Source: Streptococcus penaeicida (GTDB taxonomy: Bacteria; Bacillota; Bacilli; Lactobacillales; Streptococcaceae). Taken from it: a stretch of DNA of 64,000 nucleotides. Each line of letters starts with the position of its first letter. The first letter of the stretch is position 1. The stretch covers positions 97,912 to 161,911 of the forward strand of contig NZ_LOCM01000024.1 of assembly GCF_002887775.1 (NCBI RefSeq). Direction: 5' to 3'. Below the pieces are notes generated by a model that was not told the DNA's origin, did not search any database, and was given only the letters and a program-made list of their open reading frames with translations. Shown here piece after piece: positions 28,113 to 40,457 of the stretch. The translations under genes were made by a program, and so were the position numbers.

Positions 28113-29944
28113 TACTGAATTTGGTTGTTTACATATTTTTCAACATTTGCTGAATGTGCTTCGTAGGTTTTGGCGTAGAAGACCTCACCTGTCTTAACAT
28201 TGGCAACAAAGTATAAATAATCGGTATTTGCAGGTTTGACTGTTGCGTCAATTGCAGATAGACTTGGGCTATCTACTGGACCAGGCATTAAACCAGTATT
28301 CGTATAAATATTATAAGGCGACTTAATCGTTGTGTCAATCGCGGCATCTTCAGCTAGCGTTGTTTTATCGCCAAGTTTATTCATTGCATATAATATTGCA
28401 ATATTTGATTGCAAGGCCATACCATTTTGGAGACGATTGTAGAAGACACTTGCGATATCACGACGATCCTCATCTGTAGAGCCTTCTTTTTCAACAAGTG
28501 ACGCTAAAGTTAAGACTTCATTCACTGTTTTTCCACTAGCTTCAATACTATCATAATAAGGAGACAAAGTAGCATCTGTCGTTGCTAACATTTCATCAAC
28601 TAAAGAACGAATGTCTGTATCTTTATAATAGTCATAAGTTGCAGGGAATAAGTAGCCTTCTAATTGATAAACAGCATCTTCTTTTTTAGGAAGACTAGAC
28701 AACAAGCGAGGGTATTTTTTTACCATTTCCTTAATGAAGGTTTCATCCTGAATCAAGTTTAAAAAGTCTTGTGACTTAAATGGCGTTTTATCTTTTGTCG
28801 ATTTGGTATTACTATTATCGGTAACAGCTTTACTAATTTGTTTAATCGTATAGCCTTCAGGTATTAGGATTTTTCCTAGGACTGGTTTAGTTGGCTTATC
28901 ATTACCACCCTTTTGCAATGCTCTGGCAATTTCATCAAGTGACATACTCTTTTGAAGGTTGTAATAGCCACTTTGGAAATTAGAAAAATTCTTGAACTTT
29001 GTATAGAAGTTGAAGACAGTACCGCTCTTAATTAAGCCATTTTCTTCGAGAACTTGACCAATCAATTTATTACCTGATCCAGCTGGAATCTCAACCTGTA
29101 CATATTTGTCATCTTTTTTATCGACTGGATTAACAGCATTATAGACAAATAGCGAGGTCGCTAATGCGATAATCACGATAATTGCTAAAATGGACGATAT
29201 AAGTACCATTGAAATTTTCTTAGCCACTCGATCAGTCTCTTGCCGCTTACTATTTCTTTTCTTCACTAAACCTCCAACTGTATGTGAAGCCTCAGATGCT
29301 TCATCATGGTTTATGTCTATATCAGAAGTAAAATGAGCTTGTTCTTCCTGTATAGGTTGACTAGGCCTTGATTCACGTGTTTCTTCTTCTTGGTTATCTT
29401 CTAAAGCAACACCAATGTCAGCCGGATTTAAAATAGTAATCGGTGTAAATGGAATTGTTTCCGATAAATCACTTCCTACTAGTGAATCTTTTTCTAACTC
29501 TTGAGAGTCATCTGATTGGATAACAGATTCAGAATGTGAAAAGGATTGTGAATCAAAATCCTCAGAGCCATCAATCTCAGATGTCTCCAGAACTTCTGAC
29601 TCACTAGAAACACTACTTTCCTCAAATCCTAGTAGGCTTTCGTTAGCATCCATTTCAGACTGATTTTCAGTCTCTTGTTCACTTTCATGAACAGAATCTT
29701 GACTGTTTTCGACTGATTTAGCCATTTCTTCTTGATAATCATTATAGAGAGCGACTGTCTTTTGCCTTGCCTCTTCAGCTTCGCGCTCTTTCAGTTTTAA
29801 TTCTTCTGCTTTTAAGTCTTGCTGAAGAAGTTCTTCTTCTTTTTCTTTGCGAATTTGATTAGCTTTTTCAAGTTCAGCTAAAATGTGCTCCTTGAAGCTC
29901 ATTTTCTTCTGAGACTCTTGGCCATCATCTTTAAAATCGGTCAA
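28112..29944 (-). CDS. mltG: Endolytic murein transglycosylase MltG
   Basis: 610 residues. The long N-terminal cytosolic region (1 to about 235) starts with a charged coiled coil (about 15-75) and continues as a Ser/Glu/Asp-rich segment. One membrane helix follows at about 243-268. The extracellular part has a LysM-like subdomain (about 275-370, [21 protein letters not shown] in part) and the YceG catalytic domain (about 375-605) with the catalytic Glu in [16 protein letters not shown]. It cleaves nascent glycan strands and sets their length at the septum. The acidic cytosolic extension is a streptococcal trait and may bind division partners. Confidence 0.94.
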   Translation of the reverse strand: MTDFKDDGQESQKKMSFKEHILAELEKANQIRKEKEEELLQQDLKAEELKLKEREAEEARQKTVALYNDYQEEMAKSVENSQDSVHESEQETENQSEMDANESLLGFEESSVSSESEVLETSEIDGSEDFDSQSFSHSESVIQSDDSQELEKDSLVGSDLSETIPFTPITILNPADIGVALEDNQEEETRESRPSQPIQEEQAHFTSDIDINHDEASEASHTVGGLVKKRNSKRQETDRVAKKISMVLISSILAIIVIIALATSLFVYNAVNPVDKKDDKYVQVEIPAGSGNKLIGQVLEENGLIKSGTVFNFYTKFKNFSNFQSGYYNLQKSMSLDEIARALQKGGNDKPTKPVLGKILIPEGYTIKQISKAVTDNSNTKSTKDKTPFKSQDFLNLIQDETFIKEMVKKYPRLLSSLPKKEDAVYQLEGYLFPATYDYYKDTDIRSLVDEMLATTDATLSPYYDSIEASGKTVNEVLTLASLVEKEGSTDEDRRDIASVFYNRLQNGMALQSNIAILYAMNKLGDKTTLAEDAAIDTTIKSPYNIYTNTGLMPGPVDSPSLSAIDATVKPANTDYLYFVANVKTGEVFYAKTYEAHSANVEKYVNNQIQ

Positions 29945-30064
29945 AGCAAGTCCTCCTAAACGTAATCAATCGCAATTATAACCCAAAACCAGCATAAAAG
30001 CAATTATTTCCCTTATTTGTTACTCATTTTTAATACTTTTAAAGGTATTTGCTCAATGCCTTTC

Positions 30065-30547
30065 TTAGGGCTGCCAAAGCATATCGTACCAGATACCACC
30101 GCCATGATTAGAATCTGAAAGACCCAAATTCTTAAAACCATTTAATTCATAATATGAGATCAAATAATCATGACAGGTTAGAATAATACCTTGACGCTTT
30201 TGAGCAACTGCCAAATCTTTCATAGCAGCAAGTAAAGCCGTCCCAATCCCTTGCTTTTGAAACTTAGGAGAAATGGAAAGACTGGTAATAGCAATATAGC
30301 CGCCACTTTCTGGATTCTTTTGACTGCCGTGAAATAGATGATCTTCTAACTTAGGTTCAACAACAACCGGACCTTCAATATAACCAGCAATTTGGCCATC
30401 AAGCACAGCGACCAGAAAAGTATCGGGATTCACTTGCGTTCTAGCTAAAATAACCTCTGCAGAGGCTGCTTCTTCTGGTGAAAAATTGGCTGCTTCAATA
30501 GCGTGAACAAAAGGCCAATCCTTCTCTTCGACATGTCTAATCAGCAT
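30065..30547 (-). CDS. GNAT-family N-acetyltransferase
   Basis: 160-residue GNAT fold. The acetyl-CoA motif is LSISPKFQKQGIGTALLAAM (about residues 91-110), with an earlier beta segment GYIEGPVVVEP. Substrate unknown; the layout recalls aralkylamine/AANAT-like acetyltransferases. It follows murC by about 40 bases on the same strand, with a terminator hairpin between. Confidence 0.85.
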   Translation of the reverse strand: MLIRHVEEKDWPFVHAIEAANFSPEEAASAEVILARTQVNPDTFLVAVLDGQIAGYIEGPVVVEPKLEDHLFHGSQKNPESGGYIAITSLSISPKFQKQGIGTALLAAMKDLAVAQKRQGIILTCHDYLISYYELNGFKNLGLSDSNHGGGIWYDMLWQP

Positions 30548-30566
30548 GATGTTCCTTTCTAACAGA

Positions 30567-30590
30567 AAACCTGCCAGAGGCAGGATTTTT
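30567..30590 (-). terminator. murC terminator
   Basis: Arms CCTGCC (30570-30575) and GGCAGG (30579-30584), loop AGA, with AAAA on one side and ATTTTTT on the other, so usable in both directions. It touches the murC stop codon. Confidence 0.75.
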
Positions 30591-31924
30591 TATTGGTTAT
30601 TATGCGTTAGGTTTGCTAAAAGTTCTTCAAAAGAACGTTCATAAAGTTGGATATCTCCAGCTCCCATGAAAACATAAACAGCATTATCATGATCTAACAA
30701 TGGTGAGACATTCTCAACGGCAACCACTTTAGCAGGTTTGATAATTTTTGCCGCTAAATCCTCAACTTTAACTTCACCTTTATCAACTTCACGCGCTGAG
30801 CCATAAATTTGAGCTAAATAAACACTGTCCGCTTCATTTAAGGCCTGAGCAAACTCATCCAGCAAAGCGATTGTCCGTGTAAAGGTATGAGGTTGGAAAA
30901 TAGCCACAATCTCACGACTTGGGTATTTTTGACGAGCAGCATCAATAGTTGCAACAATTTCAGTTGGATGGTGAGCAAAGTCATCAATGATGATGGTTTC
31001 ATTGATAATTTTTTCAGTGAAACGACGTTTAACCCCACCAAAAGTGACCATATGTTTTGCAACCAAGTCCATATCAATACCTGCAACATACAAGTTAGCA
31101 ATAACAGCTGTTGCATTTAATATGTTATGGCGACCATAAGCAGGCACGTGGAACTGACCGATCACTTGATCATCATGCTTGACTTTGAAATCAGAGCCGT
31201 TTGTTGTCCGCGTAATATCGAAGGCAACAAAGTCATTCTTGTCATCAAAACCATAGTAATAAATTGGAGCATTAGCAGTGATTTTTTTCAACTCTTCATC
31301 TTCACCATAAACAAATAAGGCTTTTTGAACTTGTTTAGCGTAATCGTTGAAAGCTGAAAAGACGTCTTCAATACCAGTAAAATAGTCTGGATGGTCAAAG
31401 TCAATATTGGTAATAATAGAATATTCAGGATGATATGGCATAAAATGACGTTCATACTCATCAGACTCAAAAACAAAGTATTGAGCATTGGCAGAACCAC
31501 GACCAGTCCCATCACCAATCAAGTATGATGTATCAGTAATATTCTTTAAAACATGAGCTAAAAGACCTGTCGTTGATGTTTTACCATGGGCACCAGCAAC
31601 ACCAAAACTGGTAAATTGTTTCATAAATTCACCTAAAAACTCATGATAACGTTTAAAAGGAATATTATTTTCAATGGCATAAGCTAACTCTTCATTGTTA
31701 TCTTTACGGAAGGCATTACCAGCAATAATTTCCATCTCTGCAGAAATATTGTCTCTACTGAAAGGTTTGATTTCAATACCAGCTTTTTCAAGTCCACGTT
31801 GCGTAAAGTAATATTTTTCAACATCACTCCCTTGAACTTTATGACCCATTTGGTGCAACATAAGTGCTAAGGCACTCATGCCAGACCCTTTAATTCCGAT
31901 AAAATAATAAGATTTAGACGACAT
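30590..31924 (-). CDS. murC: UDP-N-acetylmuramate--L-alanine ligase MurC
   Basis: 444-residue Mur ligase adding the first L-alanine to UDP-MurNAc. The N-terminal Rossmann motif is [16 protein letters not shown] (residues 8-23), the ATP-binding loop is [10 protein letters not shown] (about 109-118), and the later [10 protein letters not shown] and FQPHTFTRT motifs are typical of MurC. Complete. Precedes the GNAT gene and follows a hypothetical gene linked to the SNF2 helicase. Confidence 0.96.
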   Translation of the reverse strand: MSSKSYYFIGIKGSGMSALALMLHQMGHKVQGSDVEKYYFTQRGLEKAGIEIKPFSRDNISAEMEIIAGNAFRKDNNEELAYAIENNIPFKRYHEFLGEFMKQFTSFGVAGAHGKTSTTGLLAHVLKNITDTSYLIGDGTGRGSANAQYFVFESDEYERHFMPYHPEYSIITNIDFDHPDYFTGIEDVFSAFNDYAKQVQKALFVYGEDEELKKITANAPIYYYGFDDKNDFVAFDITRTTNGSDFKVKHDDQVIGQFHVPAYGRHNILNATAVIANLYVAGIDMDLVAKHMVTFGGVKRRFTEKIINETIIIDDFAHHPTEIVATIDAARQKYPSREIVAIFQPHTFTRTIALLDEFAQALNEADSVYLAQIYGSAREVDKGEVKVEDLAAKIIKPAKVVAVENVSPLLDHDNAVYVFMGAGDIQLYERSFEELLANLTHNNQ

Positions 31925-31970
31925 TTTAACTCCTTTTAGATTTTCTCAAGACACCAATAATACCAACAGC

Positions 31971-32617
31971 TTAATAAACATCATCTAAGCGTGTTAAATT
32001 TAATTCTTGAGCAATTGTTTTTTCTCTCTGTAAGCGTGTTTCTTGATTGTTATAGATTTGACTTCGTTTTAAAAAGTCGTAATTGTTTTTCTTAACTGGT
32101 GCCTGACCCTGATTAGCAGACTGAGGTTCCTTGTACTGAACGGGGATTTCCGCAAGAATGTATGAATCTTGCTCTAATTTTTCTGTCAGGTGACTCCACT
32201 TACTATCTCTATCTTGGAAGCCAAAATTTTCTTTTCAGGTACTGTTTTTTCAAGCGGTGCATTATAAGAACTGGCCTTACTAGAATGATTGCTATGATTA
32301 GCTTGGTTGTAGGCCATCTCTTTAGCCAGATGAGCTTGTCGTTTTTCTTTTAACTCTTTACGGGCACGTTTGCGAGCTTCCTCAGCATAATTGCGTCCCT
32401 CATCGATAGTTTGAAAACGATTTGGCTGTGCTACCTCAGGTTTTGCAGGGTTGACAAAAGCAAAATCACGCGTAACATCATCGTAATCTTTGTCTTGATA
32501 GAAACCATGAATATTACTAATCAAGTCCTCATTTTCATATAAATGCATATGACGACCTTCTTCAATAATGGGTTCACCGTCCGCAACTAGTGGAAATTGA
32601 CCTTTAATCATTGACAT
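31971..32617 (-). pseudogene. Unknown cytosolic protein, single-base frameshift
   Basis: About 215 residues when repaired. The N-terminal frame starts at 32617 (MSMIKGQFPLVADGEPIIEEG) and is good to PEKKI. The continuation in the next frame reads FGFQDRDSKWSHLTEKLEQD and proceeds, rich in Gln/Asn/Lys, to NLTRLDDVY-stop at 31971. Adding one base to the AAAA at 32223-32226 (plus strand) joins them. A charged helix (EEARKRARKELKEKRQ, about 78-93) is the only clear element. No known domain. Its position between murC and the SNF2 helicase looks conserved in my memory of pyogenic streptococci. Confidence 0.7.
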
Positions 32618-33000
32618 TTCCTTCCTTCCTATAGCATTCCCTATTATAAACTAATTATCCATATTTTTCAAAACTTTCCCCCAAATAAAGGCTTGAAAGA
32701 GCAAATTTCCTTACAATTTTTCCATTTTCTCATTTTTTCAAAAAAATGCCTGAAGATACGATTTCTTCAGACATTAGGTTTTTACTATAAAATAAGAACA
32801 AAATCAGCTGCGCTAGCAGAATTTACGTCTTCACCAGAAACTAATAATCAAATCTAATGTTACTTATAAATTAAATCTCACAAATAAACAGATAATTCTC
32901 CATTTTATTAGTAGCATAAACATCTATCGTAGCCTAGATTAAGACGTCACAGTGTCCCAACCAAAAATAACGAAAACAAAATTCTAATAGTCCCAATAAA
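32618..33000. other. 383-base gap after the SNF2 helicase gene
   Basis: Contains the helicase gene's terminator (32743-32783). The 217 bases between that terminator and the helicase stop (32784-33000) are AT-rich with no convincing gene, promoter or repeat visible. The part before 32743 is the upstream region of the hypothetical gene. Confidence 0.5.
32743..32783 (-). terminator. Terminator downstream of the SNF2 helicase gene
   Basis: Twelve-base arms AATGCCTGAAGA and TCTTCAGACATT with one mismatch, flanked by AAAAAAA and GGTTTTT, so it can act on both strands. It is about 220 bases past the helicase stop. Confidence 0.75.
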
Positions 33001-36000
33001 TTAATCCTTATCCAGACCCAATATTTCTTTGATTTCTTCAACAGTCATGCTAGCACGACTTTCATTGCCATCTAAGACTGTTGTTACCAAATTCCTTTTA
33101 TTTTCTTGCAATTCTAAGATTTTTTCCTCAATCGTGCCACGTGTGATCAAACGAAAAACCTCAACATTCTCCTTCTGACCAATCCGGTGAGCCCGACTAA
33201 TAGCCTGCATTTCCACAGCTGGATTCCACCAAAGGTCAATCAAGACAACCGTATCAGCGCCAGTTAGATTGAGTCCGACGCTCCGGCTTTCAAGGAAATC
33301 AAGAAAACATCCTTGGAACCATTGTTAAAGGCCCGAGTCATTTCCTGCCGTTCATCAGCTGGGGTTGAACCGGTAATCTTATATGACGTTAATCCTAGTG
33401 ACGCAATATCCTGCTCAGCGATATCCAACATCCCTCGAAATTGAGAGAAAATTAGGGCCCGATGACCATTCTCTTTTATTTGTAAAAGCAAGGTTCGAAG
33501 GCTTTCTAATTTACCACTTTCACCTTCGTAATCCATGAAAAGACTTGGTGTATCACAAATCTGTCTTAGTCGAGTAATCCCAGATAGGATTTCGATTTTT
33601 TGACGGTTAATGTCCGAATCAGAAGAAGAACGAATACGGTCTTGCATTTGGCGTAATTGTGCTAAATAAATAGCTTTCTGACTATCCGACATTTCATTTG
33701 GATAAGTCATTTCAATCAAGTCAGGCAATTCTGGCAAGACGTCCTCTTTTTTTCGGCGCATGACAAAAGGTTTAATAAATCGCGCAACCTCTTCTGCTTC
33801 CATTTTCAAAAAGTCTTTTTTAGAAGGTAATAAGCCTGGCAAAACAATTTGAAAAATCGACCAGATTTCAAGCAGTTTATTCTCAATAGGCGTACCAGAT
33901 AAGGCGAAACAATTGCTGACATCGAAAGCTCTTAAGCTTTGAGCAATCTTGGTTTGAGCATTTTTAATAACCTGTGCTTCATCCAAAATAAGATAATCAT
34001 AATGTTTTAACTTATAGAGATCAAAGTCTTGACGGAAGGATGAATAGGAAGTAACAGTCACCTGATGGTCCTCTTCAATGACCATATCTCGAACTGACTT
34101 AAGCCCATAAGATACAGCAACATCAATCTCAGGAGCAAATTTTTGGAATTCATCAAACCAGTTATAAAGAAGACTCGAAGGAGATAAGATTAAGATTTTT
34201 GTATCTGCTTTTAGCTTGCTACTTAGAAAAGCAATGGTTTGGATGGTCTTACCCAAACCCATGTCATCGGCTAATATGCCGCCAAAACCATATTTATCCA
34301 AAGTAGATAGCCATTTTATCCCTTGAATCTGATAATCTCGAATTTGAGCCTTAATATCTAATTGTGGAAGAATATAACGGTCAGGATCATTTAAATCTGC
34401 CACAAGCTCCTCGAGTTCACGGGAAAAATGCACATTGTCCATCTGAGAAAAAGCTTGTGAAAGTTGGATTGCCGCAATACCATCTACTTGTAAATGACCA
34501 TCAGCAACCTGTCTAGCCCTTAACTCTTGCAGTGATTGACTAATTTTTTGCGTATCTTCATCGAAAATGACTAGTTTCCCAGCATCATTAATAAAATAAG
34601 GGTTGTTATTAAACAAAGCTTTTAAAGCATCATCAATATCCGATTCAAAAACCTGTGAAAAATCAAAAGAAATATCTAAGAGACTGCCATTACGATTTAT
34701 AGCAATTTCTGGTGCTTCTGAAAAGCGAAGTTCTGCCACCTCTTCTGAAAGGGTAACCTGACCTATTTTTTCTAAATAAGGTATGGTTTCCGTAAAGAAA
34801 TGATAAAGATCCTGTGGACCAGAAATTTGCTTATACGATTGCATCTGACCCTCAAAGCCAAAATGTCGTAAAGCACGGTATATTTTTTCTTCTTTTTTAT
34901 AATTACTGGTAAATGGTAAGTGATCTAATTCTTGTTTGTCAGTGACTTTAAGATGACCAAAATCAAAGGTCAACTGTGATTTTATTAGCTGGGGAGCTTC
35001 TAACTCAAGATTGACCTTAAGGTCAAAATCTCTAATTTGAAAACTCTTTGGCGCCAAAACTTGACCAATTTCTTGAAAATCAAGCAAACTAGCAGCCAAC
35101 TTGGATTGGTCATCTAAATGAAACTCAATGTGCTTACTTAAATCTGTTTCAATTGGTAGATTTCGAATAGCTGACACCAGTTTTCTTTGTTTAAGGGTTA
35201 AGTGATAAAAAGTATCTTGGTAAAGAATATACTCATTATCAAATAAGAAATGCATGTTCTTTTCTTTGATTTGCAAGCTAATGTATTTACGATGCACTTC
35301 CACAGCAAATTGAAAGAGCCCTTCACTCCCATCAATTGGCTTAACGTAGAGGTGTTTATAAGTTTGTCTTGGCCCTTCAAAACTAAAGTCATAAAGATTA
35401 GTTAAAAGGTCTATGCCTTCTTCAAATAAACCACTTGGTAAAAAGAGGTTACGAGCATGATTTGGAAAAATAAGGGCGTTCTCACTCTTATCCCAACTGG
35501 GTGCTAGACGCCATAGAAATTGAATCAAGTCTTGACTTGCCTGATCAAATTTGATTAAAGATAAAGGCTCATAGTAATTCTTACCAATCTGATAAAAGCC
35601 TTCACTTTGTATTAAGGATAAAAATCCTTTAATATCTCTAATAACATAAGAACGGTCATCAGGCAAACGGTTAATCTTTAAAGACCACCAGAAATCGGAA
35701 GAAAAAGGACTCCGACTACCAGATGCTGAAAGACGATAGCGCATAGTATCATCTTCATTCATTTTTAAGTGGTCCAAAAATAGACTGCCAAAAGACGTTA
35801 ATTTTTGCCTTTCTTCCTTAAATTCCGTTTGATGGTTTAATTTTTCAGCAACAACTTTGCCTTCAGCATTATTTTTCAAAAAATGTTCTAAAGCTGCCAA
35901 ATGCTGACAATATTTTTTCGCTTGAAAAAAATCACACGTACAAGAAACAAGGCTATCGTCGATACTATACGTTAGCTTAAACCCATCGACATCAGCCTCA

Positions 36001-36095
36001 ACAAGACCGTCTTCTTCTTGACTGATGGACACTAAACCTTGATCATAAAGGTCAATTCCCTGATTACGAATCCGACCCGGAATTAATCTTGCCAT
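33001..36095 (-). pseudogene. SWIM-containing SNF2 family helicase, single-base frameshift
   Basis: A 1031-residue protein when repaired. An N-terminal SWIM zinc finger (CTCDFFQAKKYCQH, about 53-66) and a long unassigned middle precede the SNF2 motor: DDMGLGKTIQ (motif I), DEAQ (motif II), SGTPIENKL (motif III), then RALIFSQFRGMLD and the C-terminal lobe. The frame slips at SLKAG and stops at 33264. The other frame begins [20 protein letters not shown] and holds motif VI (ISRAHRIGQ) to 33001. Restoring one C at 33280-33282 (plus strand) gives SLKAGGVGLNL. Function in bacteria is unclear (DNA or RNA polymerase remodelling). Confidence 0.9.
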
Positions 36096-36195
36096 AACTT
36101 CCTCACCTCTTAGATTATCCCTATATTATATCAAAAAGCCATCTAGATTTCCTCATTTTTCCTACGCTTTTTCACTATTTAAAGAATTGGCTACG

Positions 36196-36229
36196 CCAAA
36201 AAAGGCTAAGAGTTTTCCTAACCTTTTTG
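36196..36229 (-). terminator. Probable der terminator
   Basis: Arms AAAGGCTAAGA (36201-36211) and TCCTAACCTTT (36217-36227), with A-rich flanks giving a U-tract on the minus strand. It lies about 115 bases after the der stop. Nothing else is seen in the der to SNF2 gap. Confidence 0.6.
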
Positions 36230-36340
36230 ATTATTTAATTTCATTTATTCAGTGACCTTTACAGCTCAATCACATCCACGCAGCAGATTTTACACTGAAG
36301 CATTCACTACTAATCTGAACCACCTTAAATCAGAAAGCAA

Positions 36341-37651
36341 TTATTTACGCTTACGGGCAATTAGATGGATTGGAGTTCCTTCAAACGTGAAAGCTGAACG
36401 GATTTGATTTTCTAAGAAACGTAAGTAAGAGAAATGCATCAACTCTTCTTCGTTGACGAAGATAACAAAAGTTGGTGGTTTAACAGAAACTTGTGTTGCG
36501 TAGAAAATTTTAAGACGTTTGCCCTTATCTGTTGGTGTTGGATTAATGGCAATAGCATCCATGATAACATCGTTAAGAACAGCTGAAGGAATCCGACGGT
36601 TTTGTGAGTCACTAATCCGCTTGATTAATTCAGGTAATTTGCTTAAACGTTGTCTCGTCACAGCAGAAACAAAAATAATCGGTGCGTAACTTAAGAATTG
36701 GAATTGATCACGAATTTCCTCTTCCCATTTAGAAACCGTGTGGTTGTCTTTAGAAATGGTATCCCATTTATTAACCACAATAATCATCCCTTTACCAGCT
36801 TCATGAGCAAAACCAGCAATGCGTTTGTCATACTCACGAATACCTTCCTCAGCATTGATGACCATCAAAACAACATCTGAACGGTCAATGGCACGCATGG
36901 CACGCATAACAGAATATTTTTCTGTATTTTCATAGACCTTACCAGATTTACGCATCCCTGCCGTATCAATCATGGTAAATTCTTGACCTTCAGCATCTGT
37001 AAAGTTGGTATCAATAGCATCACGAGTTGTCCCAGCGACTGGACTTGCTATAACGCGGTCTTCACCCAGGATAGCATTAATTAAACTTGATTTCCCTACG
37101 TTTGGTCGACCAATCAAGCTGAAACGGATAATGTTTTCATTTTCTTCAGCTTCCTCTACTGGTAAATTCTCAACAATAGCATCAAGAACATCACCGGTAC
37201 CAATACCATGGACTGAGGATAGTGGGAAAGGATCGCCAAGACCTAGTGAATAGAAATCGTAAATATCATTACGCATTTCTGGATTATCCACTTTATTAAT
37301 GGCTAAAATAACTGGTTTGTGGGTACGATAGAGCATTTTAGCAACATACTCATCCGCATCCGTTACCCCTTCTTTACCAGAAACGACAAAGACAATAACA
37401 TCTGCTTCATCCATTGCAATCTGGGCTTGGTGCTTAATTTGTTCCATAAATGGAGCATCTACATCATCGATACCACCAGTATCAATCAATGAGAATTTTC
37501 GATTCAACCATTCTCCGGTTGTGTATATACGATCACGTGTGACGCCTTCCACATCTTCAACGATGGAAATACGTTCTCCTGCAATTCGGTTAAATAATGT
37601 GGACTTGCCCACATTCGGGCGTCCAACAATGGCAACTGTAGGTAAAGCCAT
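36341..37651 (-). CDS. der: Ribosome biogenesis GTPase Der (EngA)
   Basis: 436 residues with two tandem GTPase domains, each with a full G1 (GRPNVGKST at 10-18 and GRPNVGKSS near 183) and DTGG/DTAG G3 motif, followed by a KH-like domain (about 350-436) ending LIARKRK. It acts in 50S subunit assembly and is essential in most bacteria. Preceded by dnaI on the same strand. Confidence 0.97.
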   Translation of the reverse strand: MALPTVAIVGRPNVGKSTLFNRIAGERISIVEDVEGVTRDRIYTTGEWLNRKFSLIDTGGIDDVDAPFMEQIKHQAQIAMDEADVIVFVVSGKEGVTDADEYVAKMLYRTHKPVILAINKVDNPEMRNDIYDFYSLGLGDPFPLSSVHGIGTGDVLDAIVENLPVEEAEENENIIRFSLIGRPNVGKSSLINAILGEDRVIASPVAGTTRDAIDTNFTDAEGQEFTMIDTAGMRKSGKVYENTEKYSVMRAMRAIDRSDVVLMVINAEEGIREYDKRIAGFAHEAGKGMIIVVNKWDTISKDNHTVSKWEEEIRDQFQFLSYAPIIFVSAVTRQRLSKLPELIKRISDSQNRRIPSAVLNDVIMDAIAINPTPTDKGKRLKIFYATQVSVKPPTFVIFVNEEELMHFSYLRFLENQIRSAFTFEGTPIHLIARKRK

Positions 37652-37696
37652 GATTCTCCTTTTTTATTGTCTCGTTAGACAAAACTCATTTAATTA

Positions 37697-38599
37697 TTAA
37701 CGGCGGTTGGCCCCTTCGAGATGGAATTCACGCGCCAAGTAGCGCACACGTTCCATAACTCGTTTAGCCTGCCAACTTTCATCATTCCCCTTGATAGTAG
37801 CCCATTTTCTTTCCAAATCAGCCAGGCTGTAATTTGAAGTAAAGAAAGTCGGTAATTCTTCTAACATTCGGTATTGGAGAATAACTTGTAACACTTCATC
37901 ACGAACCCATGAAGTAGCTTGCTCTGCCCCAATATCATCCAATATTAAAACAGGCACATTTTTGACAGCATCAATCTCTTCCTTAACAGATCCAGAAGAA
38001 ATAGCATTTTTAACATCAATGGTGAAAGTTGGAAAATGAAGTAAGGTTGTTGACACTCTCTTTTGTTCAGATAACTCTCTCGCCATAGCAGCCATAAAAT
38101 AAGATTTACCAATCCCCATATCTCCATAAATATAGAGACCTTTTTGACCAGGATTAGGATATTGCTCAACAAAATCTAAAATCTCTGACAAAGCTTTCAT
38201 CCGGCTGGCATTATTGATATCAAAGTCCGACATTTGAATATTTCGGTAAGATTTTGGCAGATTAACTAAATTAATTCTTTCCGAAATGGCAGCTTTTTTC
38301 TTAGCCTCAATTAATTCCTTTGTTTCTTGGTAGGAAACATCGGCATAGCCTTCATTCATGACTAAGATGGGGGCATAGCCCTTTGCAATATAAGTGACAT
38401 CACCTGTTTGGTATCTATGGCGTTCCAGTAAGAATTGATTAAACTTAGACAAACTGAGCTTAATTTGTTCTTCAGTCATGCCTTCCTGGGTGATAAAGGC
38501 AGCAATTTCCGGATCTGCTAAAATCTTTTGCACCAATTGATTCGAATCAACACGATTCTCAGACCCCAATCTTTCCATGGTCTTTCCAATTTTTTCCAT
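37697..38599 (-). CDS. dnaI: Primosomal protein DnaI (helicase loader)
   Basis: 300-residue AAA+ ATPase that loads the replicative helicase with DnaB and DnaD. The N-terminal helicase-binding domain (about 1-110) is followed by the AAA+ core with Walker A GDMGIGKSY (about 160-168), Walker B VLILDDIGAEQ (about 221-231) and sensor FTSNYSL. Directly downstream of, and one base from, dnaB. Confidence 0.95.
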   Translation of the reverse strand: MEKIGKTMERLGSENRVDSNQLVQKILADPEIAAFITQEGMTEEQIKLSLSKFNQFLLERHRYQTGDVTYIAKGYAPILVMNEGYADVSYQETKELIEAKKKAAISERINLVNLPKSYRNIQMSDFDINNASRMKALSEILDFVEQYPNPGQKGLYIYGDMGIGKSYFMAAMARELSEQKRVSTTLLHFPTFTIDVKNAISSGSVKEEIDAVKNVPVLILDDIGAEQATSWVRDEVLQVILQYRMLEELPTFFTSNYSLADLERKWATIKGNDESWQAKRVMERVRYLAREFHLEGANRR

Positions 38600-39787
38600 C
38601 TAATCACCACCTTTTCTTAAATTTTCTAAACGTTTCAAAGCTTGCTCTTTAAAGCGATCAAGTTCCTCTTGTTCCTCAGCACTTGTGGATTCTTGATAAT
38701 CAGGATTGCTCCACTCTGGAACATTACTCTTAGCAGGCTTGCCCTTTGGACGCGTCGTCTGTGCTTTTCGCTCTTCAAAGGAGCGCATTTTCATGGTTGC
38801 CTCTTCAGCATTGGCCACGCCCTGATAAGAAAAATCATTAGCCATTTTCATCACATAATTTTTCTGAAGATTGGCCGATTTAGTCTTGTTGAAGGTGTAA
38901 AGCACCATGATGTTAATCACTTCGTCCAAAAAGCCCATTTCAGCTAAAGTCACAAGTAAGTTTCGTTCATCCTTAGTGACAGTTGCCCGTCTCACCTTTT
39001 TTATTTTTTCTAAGAATAGCTGCGCATTGTCAGCTTTTGCCTCCCGGATAACCGCTAATTCCGCTTGGCTAAAGTCGCTAGTCGCTTGCGGTGCTGCCAA
39101 CTCTTGTTTCTTCTGGGTGACGATCCGTGTGGGTGAAATTTTGTAGTTGATAGCTGTTGCTTTGGCTAGTTGATAGGTATCAAACCAGGTCATCTTATAC
39201 TCTTCAGAAATGCTAAAAAGTTTAACCACATCTTCCTGTTCATTAGCAAACTGAAGCCCATCACGAGTCATCAATTGTTTAAAGCTGTCCAAATCAAAGG
39301 ATACCTTAGATTTTGTCGTCTTAACGGTTTTTGGCGTTTGTGATTGGAATTTACCAAATAAATCAGAAAATTTCTTAGAAATATCCTGCGCATCTTTAGG
39401 AATTTTGATATCCATTTCCGAAACAGCAAGTTCACCAATTTTTTGCTCAAGTAGGCGGCGCAAGATAGGATTACTGATAAATTCATCAACCTCAAGTGCG
39501 GCATTTAATTTTAGCAAATAATGATCTAGCTTTTTATAAAAAACAAGTAAATCCATAGCTGTCAAAAGTGCCAAGGCTTCTTCAAAACGATTCATTCCAA
39601 ATTGAAGATGATTGAGAATTTCAGTAAATTTATGTTCTCGACGACCTTCATCAGAAAATTGAATCAAATAATTGTAAAGTGCTAAGGCATCATTTCCGAT
39701 AATAGGTTGATAGACTTTAATGAGACTGTTAGCATTGAAAGCTATTTTATTATGTTTTAGGTAATAAAAAGTATCATTTGGTTTCAT
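38600..39787 (-). CDS. dnaB: Replication initiation/membrane attachment protein DnaB
   Basis: 395-residue DnaB of the Firmicutes type (not the hexameric helicase). The N-terminal winged-helix region starts [21 protein letters not shown] (quoted in part). The C-terminal DnaB/DnaD (DDBH2) domain at about 275-340 has the [23 protein letters not shown] pattern. It helps open the origin and load the helicase. Operon nrdR-dnaB-dnaI, with 14-base overlap to nrdR, is standard for streptococci. Confidence 0.94.
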   Translation of the reverse strand: MKPNDTFYYLKHNKIAFNANSLIKVYQPIIGNDALALYNYLIQFSDEGRREHKFTEILNHLQFGMNRFEEALALLTAMDLLVFYKKLDHYLLKLNAALEVDEFISNPILRRLLEQKIGELAVSEMDIKIPKDAQDISKKFSDLFGKFQSQTPKTVKTTKSKVSFDLDSFKQLMTRDGLQFANEQEDVVKLFSISEEYKMTWFDTYQLAKATAINYKISPTRIVTQKKQELAAPQATSDFSQAELAVIREAKADNAQLFLEKIKKVRRATVTKDERNLLVTLAEMGFLDEVINIMVLYTFNKTKSANLQKNYVMKMANDFSYQGVANAEEATMKMRSFEERKAQTTRPKGKPAKSNVPEWSNPDYQESTSAEEQEELDRFKEQALKRLENLRKGGD

Positions 39788-40265
39788 TAGTCACGCTACT
39801 TTTCTTTCCTCGTACACGGGTTGTAATTTGTTGTAAGAGCTCTTCAATCTCGTCAACATCTTTAAAGCTCTTGTAGACGCTGGCAAAACGAACATAAGTA
39901 ATCTCATCTAGTTCAGCCAGTTCTTCCATGACCAAGTTACCAATAGCCGTACTTGAGACCTCGTTTTCATAATCAGCACGAACCTTTTGTTCAATCCGAG
40001 AAATCAAATTCTCAATATCAGTACTTGAAACAGGTCTTTTCTGAGCACTCTGAACAACCCCATTGAGAATTTTATCTCGTGAAAATTGCTCCCTCGTACC
40101 GTCTTTTTTGATAACCAATAAAGGGAGTTCTTCTAAGCGCTCAAAAGTTGTAAACCGTGTATGACATTTCTCACATTCTCTACGACGTCTGATTGTGTTC
40201 CCATCTTCTGCTTGACGACTATCAACAACACTTGATTTATTATAGTTACATTTTGGACAACGCAC
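39774..40265 (-). CDS. nrdR: Transcriptional repressor NrdR
   Basis: Zinc-ribbon plus ATP-cone repressor of ribonucleotide reductase genes. I place the start at GTG 40265, giving the canonical (M)RCPKC opening and 163 residues; an upstream GTG would add three residues. The zinc ribbon cysteines are RCPKC and CEKCHTRF (about residues 2-38). The ATP cone follows (about 47-137, [17 protein letters not shown]). It senses dATP to match nucleotide supply to replication, fitting its place ahead of dnaB and dnaI. Confidence 0.95.
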   Translation of the reverse strand: MRCPKCNYNKSSVVDSRQAEDGNTIRRRRECEKCHTRFTTFERLEELPLLVIKKDGTREQFSRDKILNGVVQSAQKRPVSSTDIENLISRIEQKVRADYENEVSSTAIGNLVMEELAELDEITYVRFASVYKSFKDVDEIEELLQQITTRVRGKKSSVTNETK

Positions 40266-40375
40266 GAAAAACACCCCAATTCTACGGAAATAATCTAGTA
40301 CTCTATTTTACCATAAAAACAAAGATAACAAAAGCTAGGACTCCCCTCAATTAGGGGACCAATTTGCCAAAAATC

Positions 40376-40406
40376 AGAAAAAAGCCAGCAATTTTCAACT
40401 GACTTT
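40376..40406 (-). terminator. covS terminator
   Basis: Minus strand arms AAAGTCAG (40406-40399) and CTGGCTTT (40388-40381), one G-U, then UUUUUU. A second, tighter hairpin (CCCCT/AGGGG, 40350-40366) follows, so covS and nrdR transcripts are separated by two terminators. Confidence 0.8.
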
Positions 40407-40457
40407 TTAAAGCACTCTATGACAAAAATAAAATCTAAAGGATAGCTCCGATTTTTA